64,000 nucleotides of DNA from positions 1,736,001 through 1,800,000 of the forward strand of contig NZ_CP019113.1 in NCBI RefSeq assembly GCF_001888805.2, in the 5' to 3' direction. Source of the DNA: Enterobacter sp. SA187. GTDB lineage: Bacteria; Pseudomonadota; Gammaproteobacteria; Enterobacterales; Enterobacteriaceae. A program made the position numbers and the translations under genes. The notes beneath the pieces were generated by a model. It did no database searches, was not told the DNA's origin, and worked only from the letters and a program-made list of their open reading frames with translations. Shown here one piece after another: positions 9,639 to 17,455 of this stretch; position 1 is the first letter of the stretch, and every line of letters starts with the position of its first letter.

Positions 9639-9662
9639 GATTACGTAATATTTTACGTAATC
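9639..9662. promoter_or_regulatory. probable DndB operator upstream of dndBCDE
   Basis: Perfect 10-bp arms GATTACGTAA / TTACGTAATC around TATT. Inside it TACG (9642-9645), ten bases and CGTA (9656-9659) match the TACG-N10-CGTA motif I recall as bound by Salmonella DndB. A further CGTA half-site sits at 9688-9691 (TTAACGTAAAT). The palindrome is 30-53 bp before the dndB ATG, a position that could block transcription or its elongation. Motif match is seen; binding is inferred. Confidence 0.75.
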
Positions 9663-9754
9663 AACAGGCATTTTTGAATTTTTTTAACGTAAATAATTCT
9701 TTTTTATAGTAGGTGACTGACTTTGTTACTATATACATGTATTACCATAGACTT

Positions 9755-10595
9755 TTACCTTGGCATCATCCTCTCTACTTGCTTGGCACCGTTCTTAACA
9801 TCTTTACTTCCCGCAGAGATGACCCGGGTCACAGCCACGACAACTCTCACCCCCGCCCATGTCAGCGCCCCAAGCCAGTACGCAGGCAGCACCACAAACA
9901 TGGTTCCCATCACGATCAAATCATCAGAAGTGTTCTGTAAGCCGTACAGGTAGAAATGCGAAGCTCTCGCTATAAATCATCTCCATCAGCCAGCTATCCA
10001 ACCAACCGGCCAGCTCCCACCAGAAGGTAAGCAAGAACAGGGCGAATTGCACGAAGCTCAGCGTAACCACGGTTTTTAATTCCCACGCAGAGAACAGCAG
10101 AGTCACAGGAATACAAATCACAAGGGCCATTCCAAGGAATGCCTGCAGCATCGGCAACGCCTGGCGCACGCTGTCGAAAGCAGGGAAAAAGCGAGGCTGG
10201 AAACCGACATTCCGGCGATACTCCCCAACCACTTAATGCTTGCGATGCATTCAAGTTATCTCCCGCATTCCCGCCAAACCCGTTGTACACTCGCCCATCC
10301 TGCGACACCTGCATATTGCGTGGGCTCACCATTGAGCGTAGTACCACTTCTTCATATTCCTCTTTCGACTGCTCCAGTTTTGCAGCCGCTGCCAGAGCGT
10401 CGTATCGACCTGCTTCAGTAGTCGATTTTTCAGCCCCGCATCATCATCGGACCACCATTTCTTACACACTGGATAGCCACCACCACCCGTATCACCCAAA
10501 CCGTCATCGCGGCTGGCGTCATAAGGCCAGGCGGCGAGCGCGGTGCTGAACAGGTCGGCAAATTGGCATCCCAGCGCCATCAGTTTGGTCCAAGC
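9755..10595 (-). pseudogene. decayed traG-like conjugation gene (ICE remnant)
   Basis: No single frame is open, but reading the minus strand through three frame changes gives a continuous match to the TraG N-terminal-type membrane protein of SPI-7/PFGI-1-like integrative conjugative elements. Recognisable pieces in order: KLMALGCQFADLFSTALAAW (from ~10590), SPRNMQVSQDGRVYNGFGGN (~10320), VRQALPMLQAFLGMALVICI with FALFLLTFWWELAGWLDSW (~10170-9990), and LYGLQNTSDDLIV...VVLPAYWLGALTWAG (~9930-9810), ending at a TAA at 9755-9757. Breaks lie near 10330, 10220 and 9935. At 10595 it runs in the same frame directly into the parB-like remnant, so the gene's beginning was removed by a deletion. Confidence 0.75.
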
Positions 10596-11273
10596 CTATT
10601 CCGCCGCGCTGCGTAGCGCCAGCAGGCGGTCGATAACCTTATGGATAAGACCACTGTACAGCGCGTTGGGAATGCAGGGCAGCAGCCAGTCTACGGTCTG
10701 TAGTATCCGGCTGATTTGCGACAGGCTGACGGGATAGCCATCGCGGGTGAGTTGCTCCGCTAGCGTCAATTGCGTCAGGCATCCAATGCCTGCCTCGTGG
10801 TAAAGATCGCGCAGATGCAGAATACCTTCCGCCCGTTCGATAAACATCAATCCGTTATGCAGATCGCTTTCCTCCAGATGGTCGAGCAGGCACTGGAATT
10901 TGCCCTGCTGCGTTGACAGCGTTTCGGGCCGCGGACGAAACGGCCAGCAGACGCGGTGGTAACGTTCATCCTGCGTCTCCTGCCACAGTTCATTGAGGAT
11001 GGCGAGGCGCGTATTCCCACCGCTGGCGAGCATATACTTTTCATCACCGGGACGACGGGTCAATACCGGCGGGTTATCCAGCCCACGGGTGTGAAATAAC
11101 GCTTTCAGTGCCTCATAGCCGGGGTTGCGGATGACGCGGGGATTGAGGCGAAACGGCTGGATTTGCTCTAGGCTGACCTGGACCATTTCCTCTTTTCCGG
11201 TAGTGCTGGCACCGTGAAGCCAGCGATTCAGCAGGTGTGAGGCGCACATAATCTTCCTCAGGTATTCAGACAT
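10596..11273 (-). pseudogene. ParB-like partition protein remnant of an ICE, C-terminally truncated
   Basis: 225 codons from ATG 11273 to an amber codon at 10596-10598. The region from ~VSLEQIQPFRLNPRVIRNP through LASGGNTRLAILNELW is a ParB N-terminal (Sulfiredoxin-like) domain as found in SPI-7/PFGI-1-type elements; a helix-turn-helix follows (LTLAEQLTRDGYPVSLSQIS). ICE ParB proteins are much longer; here the coding sequence meets the traG-like remnant in the same frame right after the stop. The frame could also be read from an upstream ATG at 11309, but ATG 11273 overlaps the alpA-like stop as an operon start would. Whether the short protein is made is unknown. Confidence 0.7.
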
Positions 11274-11460
11274 CACGGGTAAGCCGGATGCGCTGGTGGA
11301 TCCAGGCATCCACCTTGCTTTCCAGCTAGGCGACGTGGCGGCTGTTGAGTCGGATGGACGGCGGAAACTGTTGCAGCTGGATTTGCCGATAAATCCATGA
11401 TTTACCGAAGCCGATTTTGTCTTCCACCAGGCGTAAGCGTAAAAATTTGCCGCTATTCAT
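11266..11460 (-). pseudogene. AlpA-family excisionase/regulator with internal amber codon
   Basis: From ATG 11460 the frame reads MNSGKFLRLRLVEDKIGFGK, then SWIYRQIQLQQFPPSIRLNS, then RHVA-stop-LESKVDAWIHQR, ending at TGA 11266. The SWIYR...FPP...RHVAW.ESEVDAWI pattern is the AlpA (MerR-like HTH) signature. The Trp codon normally following VA is TAG here (plus-strand 11326-11328), truncating the wing. AlpA proteins regulate or promote excision of integrated elements, so its loss fits an element that can no longer move. Too short and broken to appear as one ORF. Confidence 0.75.
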
Positions 11461-11598
11461 AATCATTCCTTCTATGTCCAGATTCGCTCACATCAACACG
11501 ATGGGTGTGGTTATCGAAGAAGCAGCGTCCCTGCCAAGCAGTAAAAATCCTTATCTGGGTTAGTGAGAGTTGATAGTTGAAAGGATTAGTTGATTGCG

Positions 11599-12475
11599 TT
11601 ACGGCGGTGCGCCGCGCTGGAGCGCGGTATTCAGCGCTTCGGGGCTCAGCGGCAGGTGCATACCATCCTCACGTGCCCAGCATTCAAAAATGTTCAGCAA
11701 TTTGTAGGAATGCTCCAGCATTTCATCTTTCAGTTGCGGGTTGTGCTTGCAGTCCAGCCATAGAAAACGGGAAAGCGTGGAAGTGATCCGCTCTTTTGAT
11801 TCTGGTTGATAGTGATCCAAAAAAGCCTCCAGCTGGGTATGGCGGATGACGAACAGTGCGTAAGGAGGTAGCGTGTCCTACAGGGAGCAGTCGGACAGAC
11901 TGAGCCGGGAATTAAGGTCATTGGGGCCATTACCATGGAGTTGGCCAATCAGCAGACGCAGCTCTTTCTGAAGATTGTTTTGCGTGGCGAGCAGTTCCAG
12001 TAAAAGCCCTCACAACGATTTGCGGCAGCAGAGTTAGTAGTAGCTGTCATTCTTATCGCTGACCACAATGTTAATCTGGTTGCATCGGGGCAAAGGCGAT
12101 TCAACATTTTCTTCAGATGCTGGTGGAGCAGTAGGCGCTCAAGGCCGATTAACGGCAAATTCCACAGGTAGCTGGTGGTCAGTAGCAGAGTCGCGTCGCG
12201 TCTGCCGGCGACATGTTTACCATCGCTTTGCAGTTGCCGGGTTTGATGCACTACGAAGGTGGAAAGAGAGATTTATTGCTCCGGCAGGCAAAGCGGCAAG
12301 GTGGATTGAGTGATTTAAGAAGTACGGGCGAAGGGAAGTAGACTGAGAGTGGCAGATCGCCGTGCAGGGCATGGCGGATCTGGTCGACAGGCAGCAAAGT
12401 GATATCGTGCTGTCGGATGACTTCTGCGGCCTCGTCCAGCGTCAGCCACTCAGGGTGGATTTTGTGATTAACCAT
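11599..12475 (-). pseudogene. decayed hypothetical gene of the ICE remnant
   Basis: A good start (GAGGTAATTT before ATG 12475) opens with VNHKIHPEWLTLDEAAEVIR and QHDITLLPVDQIRHALHGDL, a helix-turn-helix-like opening seen in proteins of integrated elements. After ~55 codons the frame is lost and coding-like stretches continue in other frames: TTSYLWNLPLIGLERLLLHQ (~12180-12120) and, at the end, ERITSTLSRFLWLDCKHNPQ with LKDEMLEHSYKLLNIFECWA (11820-11650). I do not recognise the product; the order upstream of alpA and the shared decay place it in the same remnant element. Confidence 0.5.
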
Positions 12476-12670
12476 AAATTACCTCTTTTATTTTTTTGTA
12501 AAAATGATGATTTTTGCGTGATCCCTCGCAATGATGTCACCTATAATGTTGATAATTATATTTTTTTGTATTACATGTAGTGAACATTCATTAATTCTAG
12601 CTTAGGTCTGGGGATGGCCACTAACCCTTGGGCGGTAGCGTGACTATTGCAAATTTGAATCGAGGTCAAA

Positions 12671-14788
12671 ATGTCTACTAATGATGCATTCGGCATTTTT
12701 AATCAGGAAGATATATATTTCTTCAAAAAAACAGGTTCTTTTGGACGTTTTTCTACAATAAATAGTTTTCCAATTGAGTATTTTTTAACTTCAATGAAGG
12801 CCAGTGAATTACATCAATTGACTTTTGCTAGGGAAATTAAGCCTGGGGATAAAATAGACTTTGATCAACTGTTACAGCGGGATTTAGATTTGGTTAGAGT
12901 AGAAACTGAAATTAAACCTTATCTTACAAACAACGACTCTAAGTCAAGGACAATATTTTTTCCACCTTTACTTGTTGCCGCAATCCCAGTATCAAAAAAT
13001 ACAATGGAAGAATATTATAGCCAGCAGCAAATTGATAAAATATCTATAGGGGGGCGTGAAGGTTATCTTAGGAAATGGGATGGCTTATTCAAGCTTACTC
13101 ATTTAGAGGATCGAAATTATACAATCACGCCGTCCTTAGCGGATAAGAACAACTCAATTAACGTAGCAAGAGAACCTACTCAAATTGAAATTAATCTATC
13201 CAATGGGATTGAACGAGGGATAAAACTAATAGTCATAGATGGTCAGCACCGCTTAAAAGCTCTTCAGGAAGTTTATGCTGAAAATGGAGACTCGTTGAGT
13301 GAAATGGCTGTACCTGTATGTATATTATTTTCACCTGACTCGACTTTAGAGGTGGCTCAGTCTGTAGAACAGACTAAACATGTGATACCAAAAGTTCCAG
13401 AGATATTTAGACAGTTATTTGTCGACGTCAATAAAAATGCTGAGCAGGTCGGCGGGCATTTTAATATCTTGCTTTCAGAAGGCAATATGGGGAGCCTAAT
13501 CTGTCGAAGTTTTTGTTCCTTTGTCTTATCTAAAAGAGGTATTGAGGGACTTGCACAAATTGAATGGAATCAAAAGAAGAAGAAACTCTCAACAGAAATT
13601 AATCGTAGTTACTATCTGACTAGTATTGGTGTAATAGAAAAAGCGTTGGCTGAAACATTCGGTAAAAATAAATTTGTAAATGAGTACTTTATAGGTTTTG
13701 ATGAAATTAAATATATCGTTCATCCATCTGAAAATGATGACCATCTAGAATTTCCAAAGGTTTCATGGGATAGGTTTTCGTTGTCACAAAAGAAACATAT
13801 TTTATCTCAAATTTTGAAAAATGTTGTTCCACTATTAGAAAGATTATTTTTCGAAAGTAATCTCTTTAAGCCTGCAAATGATTGTTTTATTAAAGAGATA
13901 GCTCGATTAAGGGATAAGTCCGAAACAGACTCTCATGGTGGAATTGCATTTAAACCTGTTATGGAAAATTTACTGGAATATATGCCAATTCCAGATACTG
14001 AAAGATATAGAGATGCTAGACATAATCTAAGACTATTTGAAGAAGATGTTAAAAACTGTAAGAAAGAACAGTGTTTTACCTTTTTAAACCATGCAATTTT
14101 CCAACGAGCAATATTTTTGGTCTGGAGTGACATATTAAAAATAGGAAATAGAGTTGGTTTAACAAAAGAATTTTCAAATAATTTCTTCTTTCAATTGATT
14201 GATGAACTTGATAATAAAGTTGATGAGCTTATTGACTTCAGGAAAAGTTTTTGCCAAAATTTTATTTTTCTTTCAAATAGAATTAATCCTACTAATGAAG
14301 TGCGCAACGGTATATCATATTTAATTTTATCAATGCTTTCTAATAAAAAAGTACGTGAACGATTATCAGCTTCTGTAATTAATACCGATAACGATAAACT
14401 TTTAAATTCTTTTAATGAAGAATTAAGGAATTTATCTTATTCTTGTCTTAACAAGTATATGGCTTCATATCGTAAAAATAAGACAAAGGTATTTAAAACT
14501 AATTATCCAATAGATAATTCAATAGATAATGAGTTACGAAATCTATTACAAGAAGAAGAAATTAAAAAGAAAAGAGAAATGAAAGATTATAAGGACGGAA
14601 TTATCTCTAAAGATCAAATTACTAGTAAATTTGATTTTTTAGTGGATGATTATGTTAAAAAAGATATTATAAATGTCCAAAATGATCTTAGAAGTGCTTT
14701 AAACCTTGAATTAGATGTGTTTGGTTTAAATGATATTTCTCCAGAGTTAGTTGAAGAGGCTAGTGAGTTCGAGTCTTTGGATGAATGA
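12671..14788 (+). CDS. large DGQHR-domain protein (DndB-related superfamily), candidate defence gene
   Basis: 705 residues; start supported by GAGGTCAAA before ATG. The motif LIVIDGQHRLKAL places DGQHR at residues 190-194, followed by VPVCILF and, after a spacer, LFVDVNKNAEQVGG, the same order as in DndB-like proteins. It is about twice DndB's length; the C-terminal ~400 residues are Lys/Asn-rich and I recognise no domain there. GC content is far lower than in its neighbours on either side. The stop overlaps the next gene's start (ATGA), so the two form one unit. DGQHR proteins belong to the ParB/Srx-like fold and include regulators of DNA modification; whether this one binds DNA or modified nucleotides is inference. 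Confidence 0.8.
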   Translation: MSTNDAFGIFNQEDIYFFKKTGSFGRFSTINSFPIEYFLTSMKASELHQLTFAREIKPGDKIDFDQLLQRDLDLVRVETEIKPYLTNNDSKSRTIFFPPLLVAAIPVSKNTMEEYYSQQQIDKISIGGREGYLRKWDGLFKLTHLEDRNYTITPSLADKNNSINVAREPTQIEINLSNGIERGIKLIVIDGQHRLKALQEVYAENGDSLSEMAVPVCILFSPDSTLEVAQSVEQTKHVIPKVPEIFRQLFVDVNKNAEQVGGHFNILLSEGNMGSLICRSFCSFVLSKRGIEGLAQIEWNQKKKKLSTEINRSYYLTSIGVIEKALAETFGKNKFVNEYFIGFDEIKYIVHPSENDDHLEFPKVSWDRFSLSQKKHILSQILKNVVPLLERLFFESNLFKPANDCFIKEIARLRDKSETDSHGGIAFKPVMENLLEYMPIPDTERYRDARHNLRLFEEDVKNCKKEQCFTFLNHAIFQRAIFLVWSDILKIGNRVGLTKEFSNNFFFQLIDELDNKVDELIDFRKSFCQNFIFLSNRINPTNEVRNGISYLILSMLSNKKVRERLSASVINTDNDKLLNSFNEELRNLSYSCLNKYMASYRKNKTKVFKTNYPIDNSIDNELRNLLQEEEIKKKREMKDYKDGIISKDQITSKFDFLVDDYVKKDIINVQNDLRSALNLELDVFGLNDISPELVEEASEFESLDE

Positions 14789-15933
14789 ATTCTATGGAAA
14801 TGTTATGTGTTAACCTCAATAGATTTTATAATGACTCTGATGTTTTTGAGATCCTCGAGGAGGATCTCAAATCAAAAGTAGTTGATTTCATCATAATTAA
14901 TGGAGATAAAGATGTATATAATAAGATAGCTAGTTATTTAATATCACCTAAAATTTATGTTGGTTTTTCACCATTAAATAAAAATGATTTAAATGGGTTG
15001 TGTTTGTTATTAAGTTATCTTAATGGGGGTTCAGACTATAATTTGGATTTTTACGAGGAAGATAATATTCAGACAAAGGAGCAGAATCCGTTGGCTGCAT
15101 CATTTATTGATTATCTTGAATCCAAAGATATTGAATCAGTCATATACAATACCCGAGAGATTCAAAAAAATATAAGTCTATATTATTCTTCAATTCCGAA
15201 TATTGAAAAGAATCTAAAACCATACATTGATTATAACATTGTTATTTTTTCATTGTATAAAACATCTATTGGTATCTGTCGTTACAATGAGATGGAAAAA
15301 GATCTGTATAGGTCATTAAGAAACGCGACAATATCCAATCGTTTAAATGCCGCATTGTGTGATGCTTATAAAAACTGCCCTGATTTGTTTGATATAGTAA
15401 AGTGCATTGAAAATTACCTAGTAATGGTTAAAGCCAATAATATTGATGCATTAATTTTTTACGTGGCATTATTCTTGAATTTATCTTTATTTAATAAGAA
15501 TAGGAATGAATATTGTATTGCTTATCTTTATTTGCAGAGGGCTGTGGAAACAGCATTAATTTACCACTATTTGGATAATAATGTAATTGAAGTAAATGAT
15601 TATGGTGGATTGTCTTTCAAAGGTGATGTTAATGAAATACATGGTGTTGGTGAGTTGATTAAGGAATACTTTTCCAGAAGGAAAGATAATGAATTGAGCA
15701 AAAAAATATGGAAGCTAAACTCTTTGAGAAATAAAATGCTATTGGCTCATGGTTATTACACGCCTTCAGGTGTGGACTACGATGATTTATATTGCGCGGT
15801 TAAAGAATTTGTTCTGATTATTATAAGTTCAGATGAGTCTAAAGCTTTTTATGAAAAAGTATTGAATGGATTAAAACCCATTGGTAAAGAAAAAATAAAA
15901 ACAGAGTTATCATTTGCTCTTCTTAATAATTAA
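14785..15933 (+). CDS. HEPN-like C-terminal domain protein paired with the DGQHR gene
   Basis: 382 residues, AT-rich, 4-bp overlap with the DGQHR gene. Near the C-terminus R315-N-K-M-L-L-A-H322 gives the R-N-x5-H pattern of HEPN nucleases, in a helical context (IWKLNSLRNKMLLAH, then a further helix). HEPN domains are metal-independent RNases used in toxins, CRISPR effectors and abortive infection. The first ~100 residues alternate hydrophobic strands and helices (KVVDFIIINGD, KIYVGFSPL) and could be a small sensor domain; the middle is helical. A perfect hairpin lies in codons ~21-29. No antitoxin of the MNT type is adjacent, so the DGQHR protein is the likely partner. HEPN assignment rests on motif and position, not on a search. 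Confidence 0.65.
   Translation: MNSMEMLCVNLNRFYNDSDVFEILEEDLKSKVVDFIIINGDKDVYNKIASYLISPKIYVGFSPLNKNDLNGLCLLLSYLNGGSDYNLDFYEEDNIQTKEQNPLAASFIDYLESKDIESVIYNTREIQKNISLYYSSIPNIEKNLKPYIDYNIVIFSLYKTSIGICRYNEMEKDLYRSLRNATISNRLNAALCDAYKNCPDLFDIVKCIENYLVMVKANNIDALIFYVALFLNLSLFNKNRNEYCIAYLYLQRAVETALIYHYLDNNVIEVNDYGGLSFKGDVNEIHGVGELIKEYFSRRKDNELSKKIWKLNSLRNKMLLAHGYYTPSGVDYDDLYCAVKEFVLIIISSDESKAFYEKVLNGLKPIGKEKIKTELSFALLNN
14845..14871 (+). repeat. perfect 12-bp hairpin within the start of the HEPN-like gene
   Basis: TTTGAGATCCTC, loop GAG, GAGGATCTCAAA. Twelve uninterrupted pairs with a 3-nt loop, beginning 60 nt after the start codon in otherwise AT-rich DNA. It would form a stable mRNA stem in the second cistron or a DNA palindrome. 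It encodes part of EILEEDLK, so it is compatible with coding. Confidence 0.7.
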
Positions 15934-16295
15934 ATATAAATTGGTTATTTTTTAATATCTTTGTTGAGGTTCTTTAGGTATGCTATATTTAATGGATGGT
16001 GAAATAGTAATTTATTCTTGGGGATTTAATGGATAATACAGGCATGTTTAACAACTTAAATATAATTTTCTTGACCATGAATATTAGTTATAGTTCCAGC
16101 CTGCGCAGTTAGAGTATATGCGTATGGTTAAAGGTTCGGAATGGAGAGAATGCATCGGCATTCATCACGAGTAAACGTAATTATATTCATTCAATCCTTT
16201 CTACAATATGGCTTAAGAGAATAAATGCCACCTTATTATGCCACTTCTTTGGATTGCTGCTGCAATAGTTAACGATTAAACATATAGGTATCCCT
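15934..16295. other. AT-rich intergenic stretch at the right end of the DGQHR/HEPN insert
   Basis: 362 bp without a supportable gene. Composition climbs from AT-rich to average across it, so one boundary of the insert probably lies here. A short hairpin GAATGC-ATCG-GCATTC occurs near 16150. I see no tRNA, integrase or obvious direct-repeat end. Confidence 0.5.
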
Positions 16296-16718
16296 ATGCT
16301 TCAATCTCTGAACCACTTAACGCTTGCCGCCAGTAATTTGCAGGGCAGCCTGAGCTTCTGGCGCGATTTGTTAGGGTTGCAGCTAGATGCTGAGTGGGAT
16401 ACCGACGCATACCTTACCTGTAGTGACCTTTGGATCTGTCTTTCTTATGACGTATCCCGTAACTACGTGGCCCCGCAGGAAAGCGACGACACACATTACG
16501 CACTCAACGTCACGCCAAAGGATTTTGAGCCGTTCTCATATAAGCTGGAACAGGCGGGAGTGACATTCTATAAAGACAACAAAAGCGAAGGGAAATCTTT
16601 CTAAATTCTTGACCCGAATGGCCACAAGCTGGAGCTGCATTTGAGAAATTTAGCATCTCGGCTGGCGCAATGCCGGGAGAAGCCGCATTCTGAAATCCGT
16701 TTCGGTCCTGGAAAATAA
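16296..16718 (+). pseudogene. fosA: fosA-like fosfomycin thiol transferase with premature stop
   Basis: In-frame coding for about 140 residues, the FosA length, interrupted by TAA at 16602-16604 (codon 103). Before it: LNHLTLAASNLQGSLSFWRD, THYALNV, and EQAGVTFYKDNKSEGKSF. After it, still in frame: ILDPNGHKLELHLRNLASRL and a normal end at 16716-16718. FosA is a Mn-dependent glyoxalase-fold enzyme that adds glutathione to fosfomycin. His7 and the His of THYAL are retained as metal ligands, but the Glu of KLELH lies beyond the stop, so the truncated protein should be inactive. The downstream frame is well kept, pointing to a recent single-base change, readthrough or a sequencing error. Fosfomycin susceptibility cannot be concluded because another fosA may exist. 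Confidence 0.85.
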
Positions 16719-16852
16719 TCACGCAATTTTCTGATCTTCCATGCAGTATTCAATTTTATGCCTCGTTTTGGGGCAAGCTCTCAAAATAAAATCTCATAAT
16801 CCATTAATATTAAATAAATTAAATAAAGGAAAATCCCGCCTTCGTACCACTC

Positions 16853-16873
16853 AAAGCCGCCACCGGCGGCTTT
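16853..16873. terminator. hairpin between fosA-like and Ner-like genes
   Basis: Perfect 9-bp stem AAAGCCGCC / GGCGGCTTT with loop ACC, between convergent genes. Confidence 0.75.
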
Positions 16874-16894
16874 AATGCTCTTACCTCAGACCCA

Positions 16895-17170
16895 CTATGC
16901 TTCACTCTTTCCCTTATCACCAACTCCTCTCATCAACCCCCGCCTGTCCACCTTCTTCCCATCCTTCCCCACATATCTTTCGGGCCATATCACGCTCGGA
17001 TCCACCCCCAGCGCCTCCGCAATCAAATGCTCCCCTTTAGGCCACGGACGCGTAAGCGCATTCGCCAGCGTGGAGGAACTCAATCCCGAAGCGCGCGACA
17101 GCGCTGCCAGTGACGTTCCTTTTTTACGTAAGCCTGCGATGATATCTGCCGAATGCCAACCTGTTGTCAT
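16895..17170 (-). CDS. Ner/Nlp-family DNA-binding regulator
   Basis: 91 residues. GWHSADIIAGLRKKGTSLAA followed by LSRASGLSSSTLANALTRPW and PKGEHLIAEALGVDPSVIWP is the Ner/SfsB (Nlp) winged-helix pattern, related to the Mu Ner repressor. A Lys/Arg-rich tail follows. It is transcribed divergently from the XRE gene at 17456 and shares a 285-bp regulatory region with four identical-type operators. Its own target is not visible. Phage-derived regulators of this kind persist as host genes in many enterobacteria. Confidence 0.8.
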   Translation of the reverse strand: MTTGWHSADIIAGLRKKGTSLAALSRASGLSSSTLANALTRPWPKGEHLIAEALGVDPSVIWPERYVGKDGKKVDRRGLMRGVGDKGKSEA

Positions 17171-17217
17171 AATCCCTCCTGACGTGTCATGTAAGTAAAA
17201 CCGTTACCGCATAAATG

Positions 17218-17267
17218 CTACGTTATTCGTAGTATGGAGTCTAAACCTAAAACTACGAATTTCGTAG
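17218..17267. promoter_or_regulatory. operator pair, two CTACG-N5-CGTAG sites before the Ner-like gene
   Basis: Sites at 17218-17232 (spacer TTATT) and 17253-17267 (spacer AATTT), each a perfect 5-bp inverted repeat, start-to-start distance 35 bp. They lie 48-97 bp before the Ner-like start. Confidence 0.8.
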
Positions 17268-17303
17268 TTATGCGGATCGACCGAGATTTTTATGAAATAG
17301 AGT

Positions 17304-17369
17304 GCAAAGGCTGTGAGGTGTATGGAAGGCGCTACGCAATATTGAATTTCTGAAAATCACAGCCTTTGC
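17304..17369. repeat. 13-bp inverted repeat between the operator pairs
   Basis: GCAAAGGCTGTGA (17304-17316) and TCACAGCCTTTGC (17357-17369), perfect complements separated by 40 bp. It sits centrally between the two operator pairs and could form a cruciform, a loop-out or a transcript stem; no role can be read from sequence. Confidence 0.65.
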
Positions 17370-17404
17370 GCCAGACCAGCTAACTGCCTGAACTGAAATC
17401 AATA

Positions 17405-17453
17405 CTACGTTTCTCGTAGTATCTGCCGGCTGGTAAAACTACGACTATCGTAG
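17405..17453. promoter_or_regulatory. operator pair, two CTACG-N5-CGTAG sites before the XRE gene
   Basis: Sites at 17405-17419 (spacer TTTCT) and 17439-17453 (spacer ACTAT), start-to-start 34 bp; the second ends 2 bp before the XRE start codon and covers its ribosome-binding region, as expected for autorepression. Confidence 0.8.
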
Positions 17454-17455
17454 CC

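Noticed and set aside
9713..9953. Two ~75-codon plus-strand frames
   Set aside because: They are opposite the end of the traG-like remnant, which explains the coding signal.
10596..11309. Intact ParB partition gene
   Set aside because: Too short for the ICE ParB family, and the sequence after the stop continues in frame into another gene, so it is a truncated remnant.
12542..12547. TATAAT as a promoter -10 for the DGQHR gene
   Set aside because: No acceptable -35 at 16-18 bp; position 124 bp before the start gives no support, so it was not listed.
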